Below are positions 18,829 to 26,779 of a DNA stretch of 64,000 nucleotides, piece by piece. This DNA comes from Flavobacterium sp. ALD4. GTDB taxonomy: Bacteria > Bacteroidota > Bacteroidia > Flavobacteriales > Flavobacteriaceae. The translations under genes and the position numbers were made by a program. The stretch is from the NCBI RefSeq assembly GCF_002836475.1, contig NZ_PJBJ01000023.1, positions 411,537-475,536 on the forward strand, written 5' to 3'. Each line of letters starts with the position of its first letter. Position 1 is the first letter of the stretch. The notes below the pieces were generated by a model, which worked only from the letters and a program-made list of their open reading frames with translations, had not been told where the DNA came from and did not search any database.

Positions 18829-19212
18829 ATGAAAGCAAAAAACTTTGTAGTTTCAGGAATTGTAGCTGGTGTTGTCTCCTTTCTCTTAGGCTGGCTACTG
18901 TATGGATTCATTTTTAAAGACATTTTCCCGCAAGATGAAAACATGAACTTACTGTTTGTCGTTTTAGGAAGCATGACTTACGGTTTCTTTGCTTCCTATA
19001 TAATGAATCGGTTTTCGATAATTAAGAATCCAATCATCGGTATACAAATAGGAGCCACAATTGGGTTTTTTTACAGTTTGTCTATGAACTTTTTTAATTA
19101 TTCCAATATTCCCGTGAATTATGAAACAATGGCTATTGATATTCTTATTGCGATAGCAACGGGTGCTTGTGTGGGAACGTCGATTGCTTTTGTCAACGGA
19201 AAGCTTAAATAA
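18829..19212 (+). CDS. Four-helix integral membrane protein of unknown function
   Basis: A 127-residue protein starting at ATG 18829 (MKAKNFVVSGIVAG). A longer in-frame extension back to 18781 would begin with a non-ATG codon and adds nothing membrane-like. Four hydrophobic helices can be seen: VSGIVAGVVSFLLGWLLYG, LFVVLGSMTYGFFASYI, IGIQIGATIGFFYSLSM and IDILIAIATGACVGTSIAF. The glycine-rich helices resemble DUF1761-type proteins, but I do not recognise a named family with confidence. It lies just upstream of the marR-fad operon but ends about 120 nt before that promoter, so it is probably a separate unit. Confidence 0.7.
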   Translation: MKAKNFVVSGIVAGVVSFLLGWLLYGFIFKDIFPQDENMNLLFVVLGSMTYGFFASYIMNRFSIIKNPIIGIQIGATIGFFYSLSMNFFNYSNIPVNYETMAIDILIAIATGACVGTSIAFVNGKLK

Positions 19213-19308
19213 AACTTTGACAACTATACCTTTTCTACATAAAGTTCTCCTTTTGTGAGGAGTTTATTTTACAATCCTGAATTTTTAACAAAAAAATAAA
19301 TTAATTTT

Positions 19309-19327
19309 ATTATGCGTGCATAGTATT
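19309..19327 (+). promoter_or_regulatory. Putative MarR operator in the marR-fadNAE promoter
   Basis: An inverted repeat TATGC-GT-GCATA (19311-19322), extending to ATTATGC/GCATAGT with one mismatch. It lies just upstream of the -7 box, overlapping the -33 region. Thirteen bases (GCGTGCATAGTAT) recur exactly in the nitronate monooxygenase promoter, 11 nt (counted from GCATA) before the same -7 box. MarR proteins commonly repress their own promoter through such palindromes. Confidence 0.78.
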
Positions 19328-19333
19328 TTTTGT

Positions 19334-19341
19334 TATATTTG
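19334..19341 (+). promoter_or_regulatory. -7 box TATATTTG of the marR-fad operon
   Basis: A perfect TAnnTTTG match, 19 nt upstream of the marR ATG and 11 nt after the GCATA of the operator palindrome. No clear TTG -33 box is visible; the operator occupies that place. Confidence 0.75.
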
Positions 19342-19360
19342 AAATCGATATAGTTTATAG

Positions 19361-19828
19361 ATGAAAGATAAAACGATAGATTACATATTAAGAGCTACTT
19401 GGCAAGCTGTTTCAAGAATGTACAATGAAGAAGCCTCTAAGTACGGTGCTACAATGGCAACAGGTTTTGCTTTATTGAGTATGGATAAAAAAATAGGCAC
19501 CCCTTCTACATCATTGGGACCAAAAATGGGAATGGAGGCTACTAGCCTTACCAGAACCTTAAAGTCAATGGAAGAGAAAGGCTTAATCATCCGCAAGAAA
19601 AATCCAGACGATGGTCGTGGCGTATTAATTTACTTGACTGAGTTAGGTAAAGAAAAAAGAGATTTATCAAAAAACACTGTTTTAAACTTCAATGACACTG
19701 TGAAAAATCACATCACTGAAGAAAAATTACAACATTTTATTGAAGTCTCAGAAACGATCAACGAATTAATTCAAAATAAGAATATATTTAATCAACCTGA
19801 AAAAATAGACAATGAAACGCACAATTAA
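19361..19828 (+). CDS. MarR-family transcriptional regulator of the fad operon
   Basis: A 155-residue winged-helix protein. The recognition-helix region MEATSLTRTLKSMEEKGLI and the wing RKKNPDDGRGVLIYLTELG (~residues 56-100) are typical of MarR. The last 17 nt overlap the fadN start (ATG 19812), so translation is coupled. By position and by the palindrome in its promoter, it likely represses its own operon and is released by a fatty-acid-derived ligand such as an acyl-CoA. The ligand is inference. The same site upstream of the nitronate monooxygenase gene suggests a wider regulon. Confidence 0.92.
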   Translation: MKDKTIDYILRATWQAVSRMYNEEASKYGATMATGFALLSMDKKIGTPSTSLGPKMGMEATSLTRTLKSMEEKGLIIRKKNPDDGRGVLIYLTELGKEKRDLSKNTVLNFNDTVKNHITEEKLQHFIEVSETINELIQNKNIFNQPEKIDNETHN

Positions 19829-22202
19829 AAAAGTTGCAGTAATCGGATCCGGAATTATGGGTTCGGGAATTGCTTGCCATTTTGCCAATATTGGTGTCGA
19901 AGTTTTACTTCTCGATATCGTTCCTAGAGAACTTACTGAGGTAGAAACAAAAAAAGGATTGACATTAGAGAGTAAAATTGTTCGCAACCGATTGGTAAAT
20001 GAGCATTTAAATAATGCTTTAAAGTCAAAGCCCTCTCCTATTTACACCCAACAATTCGCTAACCGAATTACAACTGGAAACACAACCGACGATATGGCAA
20101 AAATTGCCGATGTCGATTGGATTATTGAGGTTGTTGTAGAAAGATTAGATATCAAAAAATTAGTTTTTGAACAAGTAGAGAAATACCGCAAACCGGGTAC
20201 TTTGATTACTTCAAATACATCGGGAATCCCTATTCACTTTATGAGTGAGGGAAGATCTGAAGATTTCCAGAAACACTTCTGCGGAACTCACTTTTTTAAC
20301 CCTGCACGTTATTTAAAATTATTTGAAATTATCCCTGGTCCTGCAACTTCTCCAGAAGTATTGGACTTCCTTACAATATATGGAGAGAAATTTTTAGGAA
20401 AAACCTCGGTTGTTGCTAAAGACACTCCTGCTTTTATTGGAAACCGTGTTGGAATTTATGGGATTCAAAGTTTGTTCCATTTGGTTAAAGAAATGGGCTT
20501 AACGATTGAAGAAGTAGATAAATTGACCGGACCGGTTATCGGACGACCAAAATCAGCTACTTTTAGAACAGTGGATGTCGTTGGTTTAGATACTTTAGTA
20601 CACGTTGCAAACGGTATCTACGAAAACTGTCCAAACGACGAACAACATGAATTGTTCAAATTACCGAGTTTCGTCAATAAAATGATGGAAAACAAATGGT
20701 TGGGAAGTAAAACAGGTCAAGGTTTTTATAAAAAGGAAGGAAGAGACATTCTAACATTAGATTTAGACACTTTAGAATACCGTCCGGCTAAAAAAGCTTC
20801 GTTTGCTACTTTAGAAATGACTAAATCAATCGATAAGCCTATCGATCGTTTTAAAGTTTTGGTAAAAGGAAAAGACAAAGCAGGTGAATTTTACAGAAAA
20901 AGTTTTGCCGGAATGTTCGCTTACGTTTCTAACCGAATTCCAGAAATATCGGATGAACTTTACAAAATCGATGATGCAATGAAAGCCGGTTTCGGATGGG
21001 AGAATGGTCCTTTCGAAATTTGGGATGCCATCGGTGTTGAAAAAGGAATTGCCATTATGAAAGCGGAGGGCCTTGCTCCTGCTGATTGGGTAAATAATAT
21101 GTTGGCTTCAGGGAGCAAAAGTTTTTACACTATAAAAGAAGGGGCTACTTATTTCTACAATATCCCATCTAAAGCACAGACAAAAATTCCAGGACAAGAT
21201 TCATTCATTATTCTGAACAACATTCGCGAAAGCAAAAAAGTTTGGAGTAATAGCGGCGGTACTATCACAGACTTAGGAGATGGTATCTTGAACTTAGAGT
21301 TCCAATCAAAAATGAATACTATTGGTGGTGATGTTTTACAAGCCATCAACAAAGCAATCGATCTATCTGAAAAAGAATATCAAGGTCTTGTTATTGGAAA
21401 CCAAGCAGCGAATTTTTCTGTAGGTGCTAATATCGGAATGATCTTTATGATGGCCGTTGAGCAAGAATACGACGAATTGAACATGGCAATCAAAACATTC
21501 CAAGATACGATGATGCGTGTGCGTTACTCTGGAATTCCAGTGGTAGTTGCCCCTCACGGAATGACTTTTGGTGGTGGTTGCGAAATGAGTTTGCATGCAG
21601 ACAAAGTTGTTGCGGCAGCAGAAACCTACATGGGATTAGTGGAATTTGGTGTAGGAGTCATACCAGGTGGTGGTGGATCTAAAGAAATGGCGTTAAGAGC
21701 CTCTGATTTATTTCATAAAAATGACGTGGAACTAAATGTATTACAAGAGTATTTCTTAACCATTGCTATGGCAAAAGTATCTACTTCTGGATATGAAGCC
21801 TTTGACAGCGGACTTTTACAAAAAGGAAAAGATATCATTGTTGTAAACAAAGATCGTCAAATTGCCGAAGCTAAGAAGCATGCTTTATTAATGGCTGAAG
21901 CCGGATATACACAACCGATCCACAGAAAGGATGTAAAAGTACTTGGAAAACAGGCATTAGGTATGTTCTTAGTAGGAACAGATCAAATGGAAGCAGGGAA
22001 ATACATCTCAGAACATGACAAAAAAATCGCAAATAAACTGGCTTATGTAATGGCTGGTGGTGATTTATCTGAAGCCACTTTGGTCTCTGAACAGTATTTA
22101 TTAGACTTGGAGAGAGAAGCTTTCTTGTCTTTATGTACAGAAAGAAAAACGTTGGAAAGAATCCAACATATGTTAACCAAAGGAAAACCGCTTCGTAACT
22201 AG
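19812..22202 (+). CDS. fadN: 3-hydroxyacyl-CoA dehydrogenase/enoyl-CoA hydratase, FadN type
   Basis: A 796-residue bifunctional beta-oxidation enzyme. The domain order is dehydrogenase first (NAD-binding GSGIMG at 12-17; HFFNPARYLKLFEIIPG; CFA-type C-terminal dehydrogenase domains to ~430) and hydratase second (~455-650; HGMTFGGGCEMSLHADKV and VEFGVGVIPGGGGSKEM). This order and length match Bacillus FadN (YusL), not E. coli FadB/FadJ, where the hydratase comes first. It catalyses hydration of enoyl-CoA and NAD-dependent oxidation of 3-hydroxyacyl-CoA. It is second in marR-fadN-fadA-fadE and overlaps marR by 17 nt. Confidence 0.95.
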   Translation: MKRTIKKVAVIGSGIMGSGIACHFANIGVEVLLLDIVPRELTEVETKKGLTLESKIVRNRLVNEHLNNALKSKPSPIYTQQFANRITTGNTTDDMAKIADVDWIIEVVVERLDIKKLVFEQVEKYRKPGTLITSNTSGIPIHFMSEGRSEDFQKHFCGTHFFNPARYLKLFEIIPGPATSPEVLDFLTIYGEKFLGKTSVVAKDTPAFIGNRVGIYGIQSLFHLVKEMGLTIEEVDKLTGPVIGRPKSATFRTVDVVGLDTLVHVANGIYENCPNDEQHELFKLPSFVNKMMENKWLGSKTGQGFYKKEGRDILTLDLDTLEYRPAKKASFATLEMTKSIDKPIDRFKVLVKGKDKAGEFYRKSFAGMFAYVSNRIPEISDELYKIDDAMKAGFGWENGPFEIWDAIGVEKGIAIMKAEGLAPADWVNNMLASGSKSFYTIKEGATYFYNIPSKAQTKIPGQDSFIILNNIRESKKVWSNSGGTITDLGDGILNLEFQSKMNTIGGDVLQAINKAIDLSEKEYQGLVIGNQAANFSVGANIGMIFMMAVEQEYDELNMAIKTFQDTMMRVRYSGIPVVVAPHGMTFGGGCEMSLHADKVVAAAETYMGLVEFGVGVIPGGGGSKEMALRASDLFHKNDVELNVLQEYFLTIAMAKVSTSGYEAFDSGLLQKGKDIIVVNKDRQIAEAKKHALLMAEAGYTQPIHRKDVKVLGKQALGMFLVGTDQMEAGKYISEHDKKIANKLAYVMAGGDLSEATLVSEQYLLDLEREAFLSLCTERKTLERIQHMLTKGKPLRN

Positions 22203-22294
22203 AAAATAGAACAAAGAGAAAAGAATATAGATTTATTGAACAATCACAGTCTATTTTCTACTATCTATTTCTATTCTCTTAAAAAAATAAAAAG

Positions 22295-23476
22295 ATGAAA
22301 ACAGCCTATATAGTAAAAGCATACAGAACAGCAGTAGGAAAAGCTCCAAAAGGGGTGTTCAGATTTAAAAGACCTGATGAATTAGCAGCAGAAACCATAC
22401 AGTACATGATGAATGAGCTGCCTGATTTTGACAAGACTCGTATTGATGATGTTATGGTAGGAAATGCCATGCCTGAAGCAGAACAAGGGCTTAATGTGGG
22501 ACGTTTAATCTCTTTGATGGGGTTAAAAATTGAAGATGTCCCTGGAGTAACTGTAAACAGATACTGTGCTTCTGGATTAGAAACAATCGGAATGGCTACA
22601 GCCAAAATCCAGTCAGGAATGGCACATTGTATTATTGCAGGTGGTGCTGAAAGTATGAGTTTTATTCCGATGGGAGGTTACAAGCCTACTCCGGACTATG
22701 CTGTTGCAAAAGCAGGAAACGAAGATTACTACTGGGGAATGGGTTTAACAGCCGAAGCAGTTGCGCAGCAGTTTAAGGTTTCTAGAGAAGATCAAGATGA
22801 GTTTGCTTATCTCTCTCATATGAAAGCCTTAAAAGCACAAGCAGAGGGTAAGTTTGACAAACAAATTGTTCCTATCAATGTAGACCAAACGTTTATTAAT
22901 GAAAACGGGAAAAAAGAAACTAAATCTTACGTAGTAAACAAAGATGAAGGACCTAGAGCGGGAACTTCAAAAGAAGTTTTGGCTGGTTTAAGACCTGTTT
23001 TTGAAGCTGGCGGAAGTGTTACAGCTGGTAACTCGTCACAAATGAGTGACGGTGCTGCTTTTGTACTTGTGATGAGTGAAGAAATGGTAAAAGAACTTAA
23101 TCTTGAACCTATTGCAAGATTGGTAAATTTTGCTTCTGCAGGAGTTGAACCTAGAATAATGGGAATTGGGCCTGTAAAAGCAGTACCAAAAGTATTGAAA
23201 CAAGCTGGGTTATCTCTAAATGATATCGGTTTAATTGAATTAAACGAAGCTTTTGCCTCGCAGTCACTAGCGGTTATCCGTGAATTAGGATTAAATCCGG
23301 ACATCGTGAACGTAAATGGTGGTGCAATCGCAATGGGACACCCGCTGGGATGTACCGGAGCTAAATTGTCAGTTCAATTATTCGACGAAATGAAACGTCG
23401 TGGTGACAAATACGGAATTGTTACCATGTGTGTGGGAACAGGTCAAGGTACTGCTGGTGTTTACGAATTGATGTAG
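22295..23476 (+). CDS. fadA: Acetyl-CoA acyltransferase (3-ketoacyl-CoA thiolase)
   Basis: A 393-residue thiolase that cleaves 3-ketoacyl-CoA with CoA in the last step of beta-oxidation. The nucleophile is C91 (NRYCASGLE), with H349 in GGAIAMGHPLGCTGA and C379 in MCVGTGQG forming the active site, so the enzyme should be active. It starts 92 nt after fadN in the same orientation. That short gap is filled with degenerate TCTATTTTCTA-like sequence and no terminator, so the operon probably continues. Confidence 0.96.
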   Translation: MKTAYIVKAYRTAVGKAPKGVFRFKRPDELAAETIQYMMNELPDFDKTRIDDVMVGNAMPEAEQGLNVGRLISLMGLKIEDVPGVTVNRYCASGLETIGMATAKIQSGMAHCIIAGGAESMSFIPMGGYKPTPDYAVAKAGNEDYYWGMGLTAEAVAQQFKVSREDQDEFAYLSHMKALKAQAEGKFDKQIVPINVDQTFINENGKKETKSYVVNKDEGPRAGTSKEVLAGLRPVFEAGGSVTAGNSSQMSDGAAFVLVMSEEMVKELNLEPIARLVNFASAGVEPRIMGIGPVKAVPKVLKQAGLSLNDIGLIELNEAFASQSLAVIRELGLNPDIVNVNGGAIAMGHPLGCTGAKLSVQLFDEMKRRGDKYGIVTMCVGTGQGTAGVYELM

Positions 23477-23634
23477 ACTCTAATTTCCAACCTTTTGTCT
23501 TTTCGACAAGGAGTAATTACATTAAGTATTTCAAAATTAGCTTTAGAGATTCCTCCTTGGTCGGAATAACACTAATGAGGAATTTAGATTATAAAAAATA
23601 TTATTAAAAAACTATCATTTAAAATAACAAAAAA

Positions 23635-25425
23635 ATGAGCAACGTAACAAGAGGTGGACAATTCATCGTAAAAGAAACTAAGTGCGAAGACATCTTCACT
23701 CCTGAAGATTTTTCAGAAGAACAATTAATGATGCGTGACTCTGTAAAAGAGTTCGTAGACAAAGAATTATGGGCACACAAAGATCGTTTTGAGAAAAAAG
23801 ATTATGCTTATACAGAAGAGTGCATGAAAAAAGCCGGAGATTTAGGTCTTTTGGGTGTTGCTGTTCCTGAAGCTTACGGTGGATTAGGAATGGGATTTGT
23901 ATCAACAATGTTGGTTTGCGATTACATTTCTGGTGCAACGGGATCTTTCTCAACTGCTTTTGGAGCACATACAGGTATCGGTACTATGCCAATTACTTTA
24001 TATGGTACAGAAGAGCAAAAACAAAAATATGTGCCTAAATTAGCTTCTGGTGAGTGGTTTGGAGCCTACTGTCTTACTGAACCTGGTGCTGGATCAGATG
24101 CCAATTCAGGAAAAACAAAAGCAGTTTTATCAGAAGACGGAAAGTATTATTCGATTACCGGACAAAAAATGTGGATCTCTAATGCAGGTTTCTGTTCTTT
24201 GTTTATCGTATTTGCTCGCATTGGAGATGATAAAAACATTACTGGTTTTATCATAGAAAATGATGCTGAAAACGGAATTTCAATGGGTGAAGAAGAACAT
24301 AAATTAGGTATTCGTGCTTCTTCTACTCGTCAAGTATTCTTTAATGAAACGAAAGTTTCTGTTGAAAACATGCTTTCTGAAAGAGGAAATGGTTTCAAAA
24401 TAGCTATGAACGCTTTGAATGTGGGACGTATTAAACTGGCAGCAGCTTGTCTGGATGCACAAAGGAGAGTAATTTCCAATTCAGTGAAATATGCAAACGA
24501 AAGAGTCCAATTTAAAACGCCTATTGCAGAATTTGGAGCTATCCGCTCTAAGTTAGCAGAAATGGCTATGAATTGTTATGCAGATGAAAGTGCCTCTTAC
24601 AGAGCTGCAAAAGATATTGAAGACAGAATAACTGCTCGTGAAGCAGAAGGATGTACGCACCAGGAAGCTGAATTAAAAGGTGTTGAAGAATATGCTATTG
24701 AATGTTCAATTTTAAAAGTGGCTGTTTCTGAAGATGTTCAGAACTGTGCTGATGAAGGAATCCAAATCTATGGAGGAATGGGATTCTCAGAAGATACCCC
24801 AATGGAAAGTGCTTGGAGAGATGCCAGAATTGCTCGTATTTATGAAGGTACAAACGAAATCAACAGAATGCTATCTGTAGGGATGTTGATCAAAAAAGCA
24901 ATGAAGGGACATGTTGACTTGTTAGGACCAGCAACAAAAGTGGGTGAAGAGTTAATAGGTATTCCCTCTTTTGAAACTCCTGATTATTCTGAATTATTTG
25001 CAGAAGAAAAAGAAATGCTTGGCAAATTGAAAAAAGCCTTTCTAATGGTTGCAGGTAGCGCTGTTCAAAAATTTGGTGCAGACTTAGATTCACACCAACA
25101 ATTATTGATGGCTGCTTCAGATATGTTAATTGAGATATACATGGCTGAAAGTACTATTCTTAGAACGGAGAAACTAGCAAAAAACCAAGGAGAAGACAAA
25201 GTTCAGGAGCAAATTGCAATGGCAAAATTATACTTATATCAAGCGGTAGATATCGTTACTCTAAAAGGAAAAGAAAGTGTTATTTCTTTTGTAGAAGGTG
25301 ACGAACAACGTATGATGCTGATGGGTTTAAGACGTTTCACTAAATATACCAATATGCCAAATATTGTTGGATTAAGAGAAACCATCACTAAGAAATTAGT
25401 GTCAGAAAATGAATACTGCTTCTAA
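23635..25425 (+). CDS. fadE: Acyl-CoA dehydrogenase, FadE type
   Basis: A 596-residue acyl-CoA dehydrogenase, longer than the 380-residue short-chain enzymes and equal in size to Bacillus FadE (YusJ). FAD- and substrate-binding motifs are present: [23 protein letters not shown] and the C-terminal [29 protein letters not shown]; a C-terminal extension of ~150 residues follows. It makes trans-2-enoyl-CoA, passing electrons to ETF. It is the last gene of the operon and is followed by a strong terminator 36 nt downstream. Confidence 0.95.
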   Translation: [596 protein letters not shown]

Positions 25426-25458
25426 GCATTCAGATCATTTTTTGTTAAATTTGTTTAT

Positions 25459-25497
25459 AAAAAAAGCCACAATCATCAAAGATGATTGTGGCTTTTG
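25459..25497 (+). terminator. Rho-independent terminator of the fad operon
   Basis: A perfect 16-bp stem (25462-25477 with 25481-25496; core GCCACAATCATC) with an AAA loop. It is nearly repeated at 25722-25752. Confidence 0.92.
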
Positions 25498-25919
25498 CTA
25501 TGTACACACTTTCCGTTTCAATCAGTTATTGGGCTATATAAAAAAATCATCTAATCCATCGCGAACTAAGAACACGAGACGATACTATTCCTTTAATGAA
25601 TATGCGATGATTCGCAATTATCTTAATACAAAATATCCTACTTAGAGAACGTGTCATAACGAAGCTACTCTCAAAGGATGGCTATGAACCTCTTACTATT
25701 AACCCCATTTAATCAATAAAAAAGCCGCAACCATTAAAAATGATTGCGGCTTATATTTGCTATCCTATGTCAGTGATTTCTTTACAGGTCGGTTTAAAAT
25801 AAATTAGAACATAAAACAAGGAATGTACTGATCGAATTAACTTGTTTGTTATAAATAACCAAAACCAACTTAACTTTGCTTTTTTTCAAAATCTAACAGA
25901 GTACTTTCAAATTAAATTT
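25498..25919. other. Intergenic region with a second, related hairpin
   Basis: 422 nt with no convincing gene. An open frame overlapping the first terminator is rejected. The region holds the terminator-like hairpin at 25722-25752. The rest is AT-rich and featureless. Confidence 0.45.
25722..25752 (+). terminator. Second terminator-like hairpin, a diverged copy of the first
   Basis: Stem AAGCCGCAA/TTGCGGCTT plus CATT/AATG with one C-A mismatch. Compared with 25462-25496, CCACAAT/ATTGTGG has become CCGCAAC/TTGCGG, so the stem is kept by paired changes at the A-T to G-C position. TGCTAT follows both hairpins. Confidence 0.7.
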
Positions 25920-26777
25920 CTATTTTACAATCCACAAAGGTATTTCCAAGTCATGATTAAAAAGCTCTTCAGTAACACTTCCTACAAGTAAAGAAGAGAA
26001 CGTATTTCTACCTTTATCTCCTACAATAATAAGATCTACTTTAGCAGCTTGAGCTTTACTACGCATTTTTTCTGCAACCCCATTTTCTCTTCCTGCAATA
26101 ATCTCTGTAGTCAGCACACCCTTATAACCAATCTTCTTTATAAATTTTTCATACTTTTCCTTTAAATGAATTTCTACTTTTTTATCAAGGTGCTCTTTTG
26201 GAATGTATGGAGAGAATTGAATCGGAACATTGTAAACGTGTACTGCTTTTACCGTCGCATCAGTGGCTTTTTGCACATTTTCAGCAACGTCAAAAACCTT
26301 GTGTGAAGCACTTGAAAAATCTGTGCCAGCCCAAATATTGCTGATAACTGGTTTCGCACTTTTAGGTATAGACAGGATGTTGCATTTAAGTAAACGTAGC
26401 AATTTACCGCTAACAACTCCAGTACCTTTTATCTTGTTTTTATTTCCGATTAAAGCAAGTTGTACCTCATATTTATTGACAATATAATTGATCAAGGCTT
26501 CCGAATAAGGATCTTCTGATATAAGAACCTCCCATTCAACCGAAGATTTGAATTTCTCTGCTACCTTTTCATTTAACTCATCCCCAATTATTTCGTCAAG
26601 GTTAACATCCTTTAACTGCTCTTCAAATAATTCCGAGATCTCATATTTTTTGATATTATGTACAAAGTACACTTTTTTAACCTTAAGAGTATCTGCAATA
26701 AATGATGCATACTCAATTAAGGTATTATCAATATCTGAAAGGTCTAAAGCGACCAAGATGTTTTTTATTTCAGTCAT
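25920..26777 (-). CDS. Universal stress protein, tandem UspA domains
   Basis: A 285-residue protein of two UspA-type domains. The first starts NILVALDLSD and the second SNIWAGTDFSSAS near residue 147. The second domain keeps the nucleotide-binding GDKGRNTFSSLLVGSVTEEL loop (G-2x-G-9x-G-S/T pattern); the first has the weaker GNKNKIKGTGVVSGKL. ATP binding is therefore likely in the second domain. The gene starts 2 nt after the BCCT transporter stop, so the two are one operon. This suggests the Usp tunes or senses osmolyte transport. Confidence 0.92.
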   Translation of the reverse strand: MTEIKNILVALDLSDIDNTLIEYASFIADTLKVKKVYFVHNIKKYEISELFEEQLKDVNLDEIIGDELNEKVAEKFKSSVEWEVLISEDPYSEALINYIVNKYEVQLALIGNKNKIKGTGVVSGKLLRLLKCNILSIPKSAKPVISNIWAGTDFSSASHKVFDVAENVQKATDATVKAVHVYNVPIQFSPYIPKEHLDKKVEIHLKEKYEKFIKKIGYKGVLTTEIIAGRENGVAEKMRSKAQAAKVDLIIVGDKGRNTFSSLLVGSVTEELFNHDLEIPLWIVK

Positions 26778-26779
26778 GA

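Noticed and set aside
22203..22294. Promoter or terminator between fadN and fadA
   Set aside because: The gap holds only degenerate TCTATTTTCTA-like words; no stem with a T run and no TAnnTTTG box is visible.
25409..25645. Open frame of 78 codons after fadE
   Set aside because: It begins inside fadE and reads through a perfect terminator stem.
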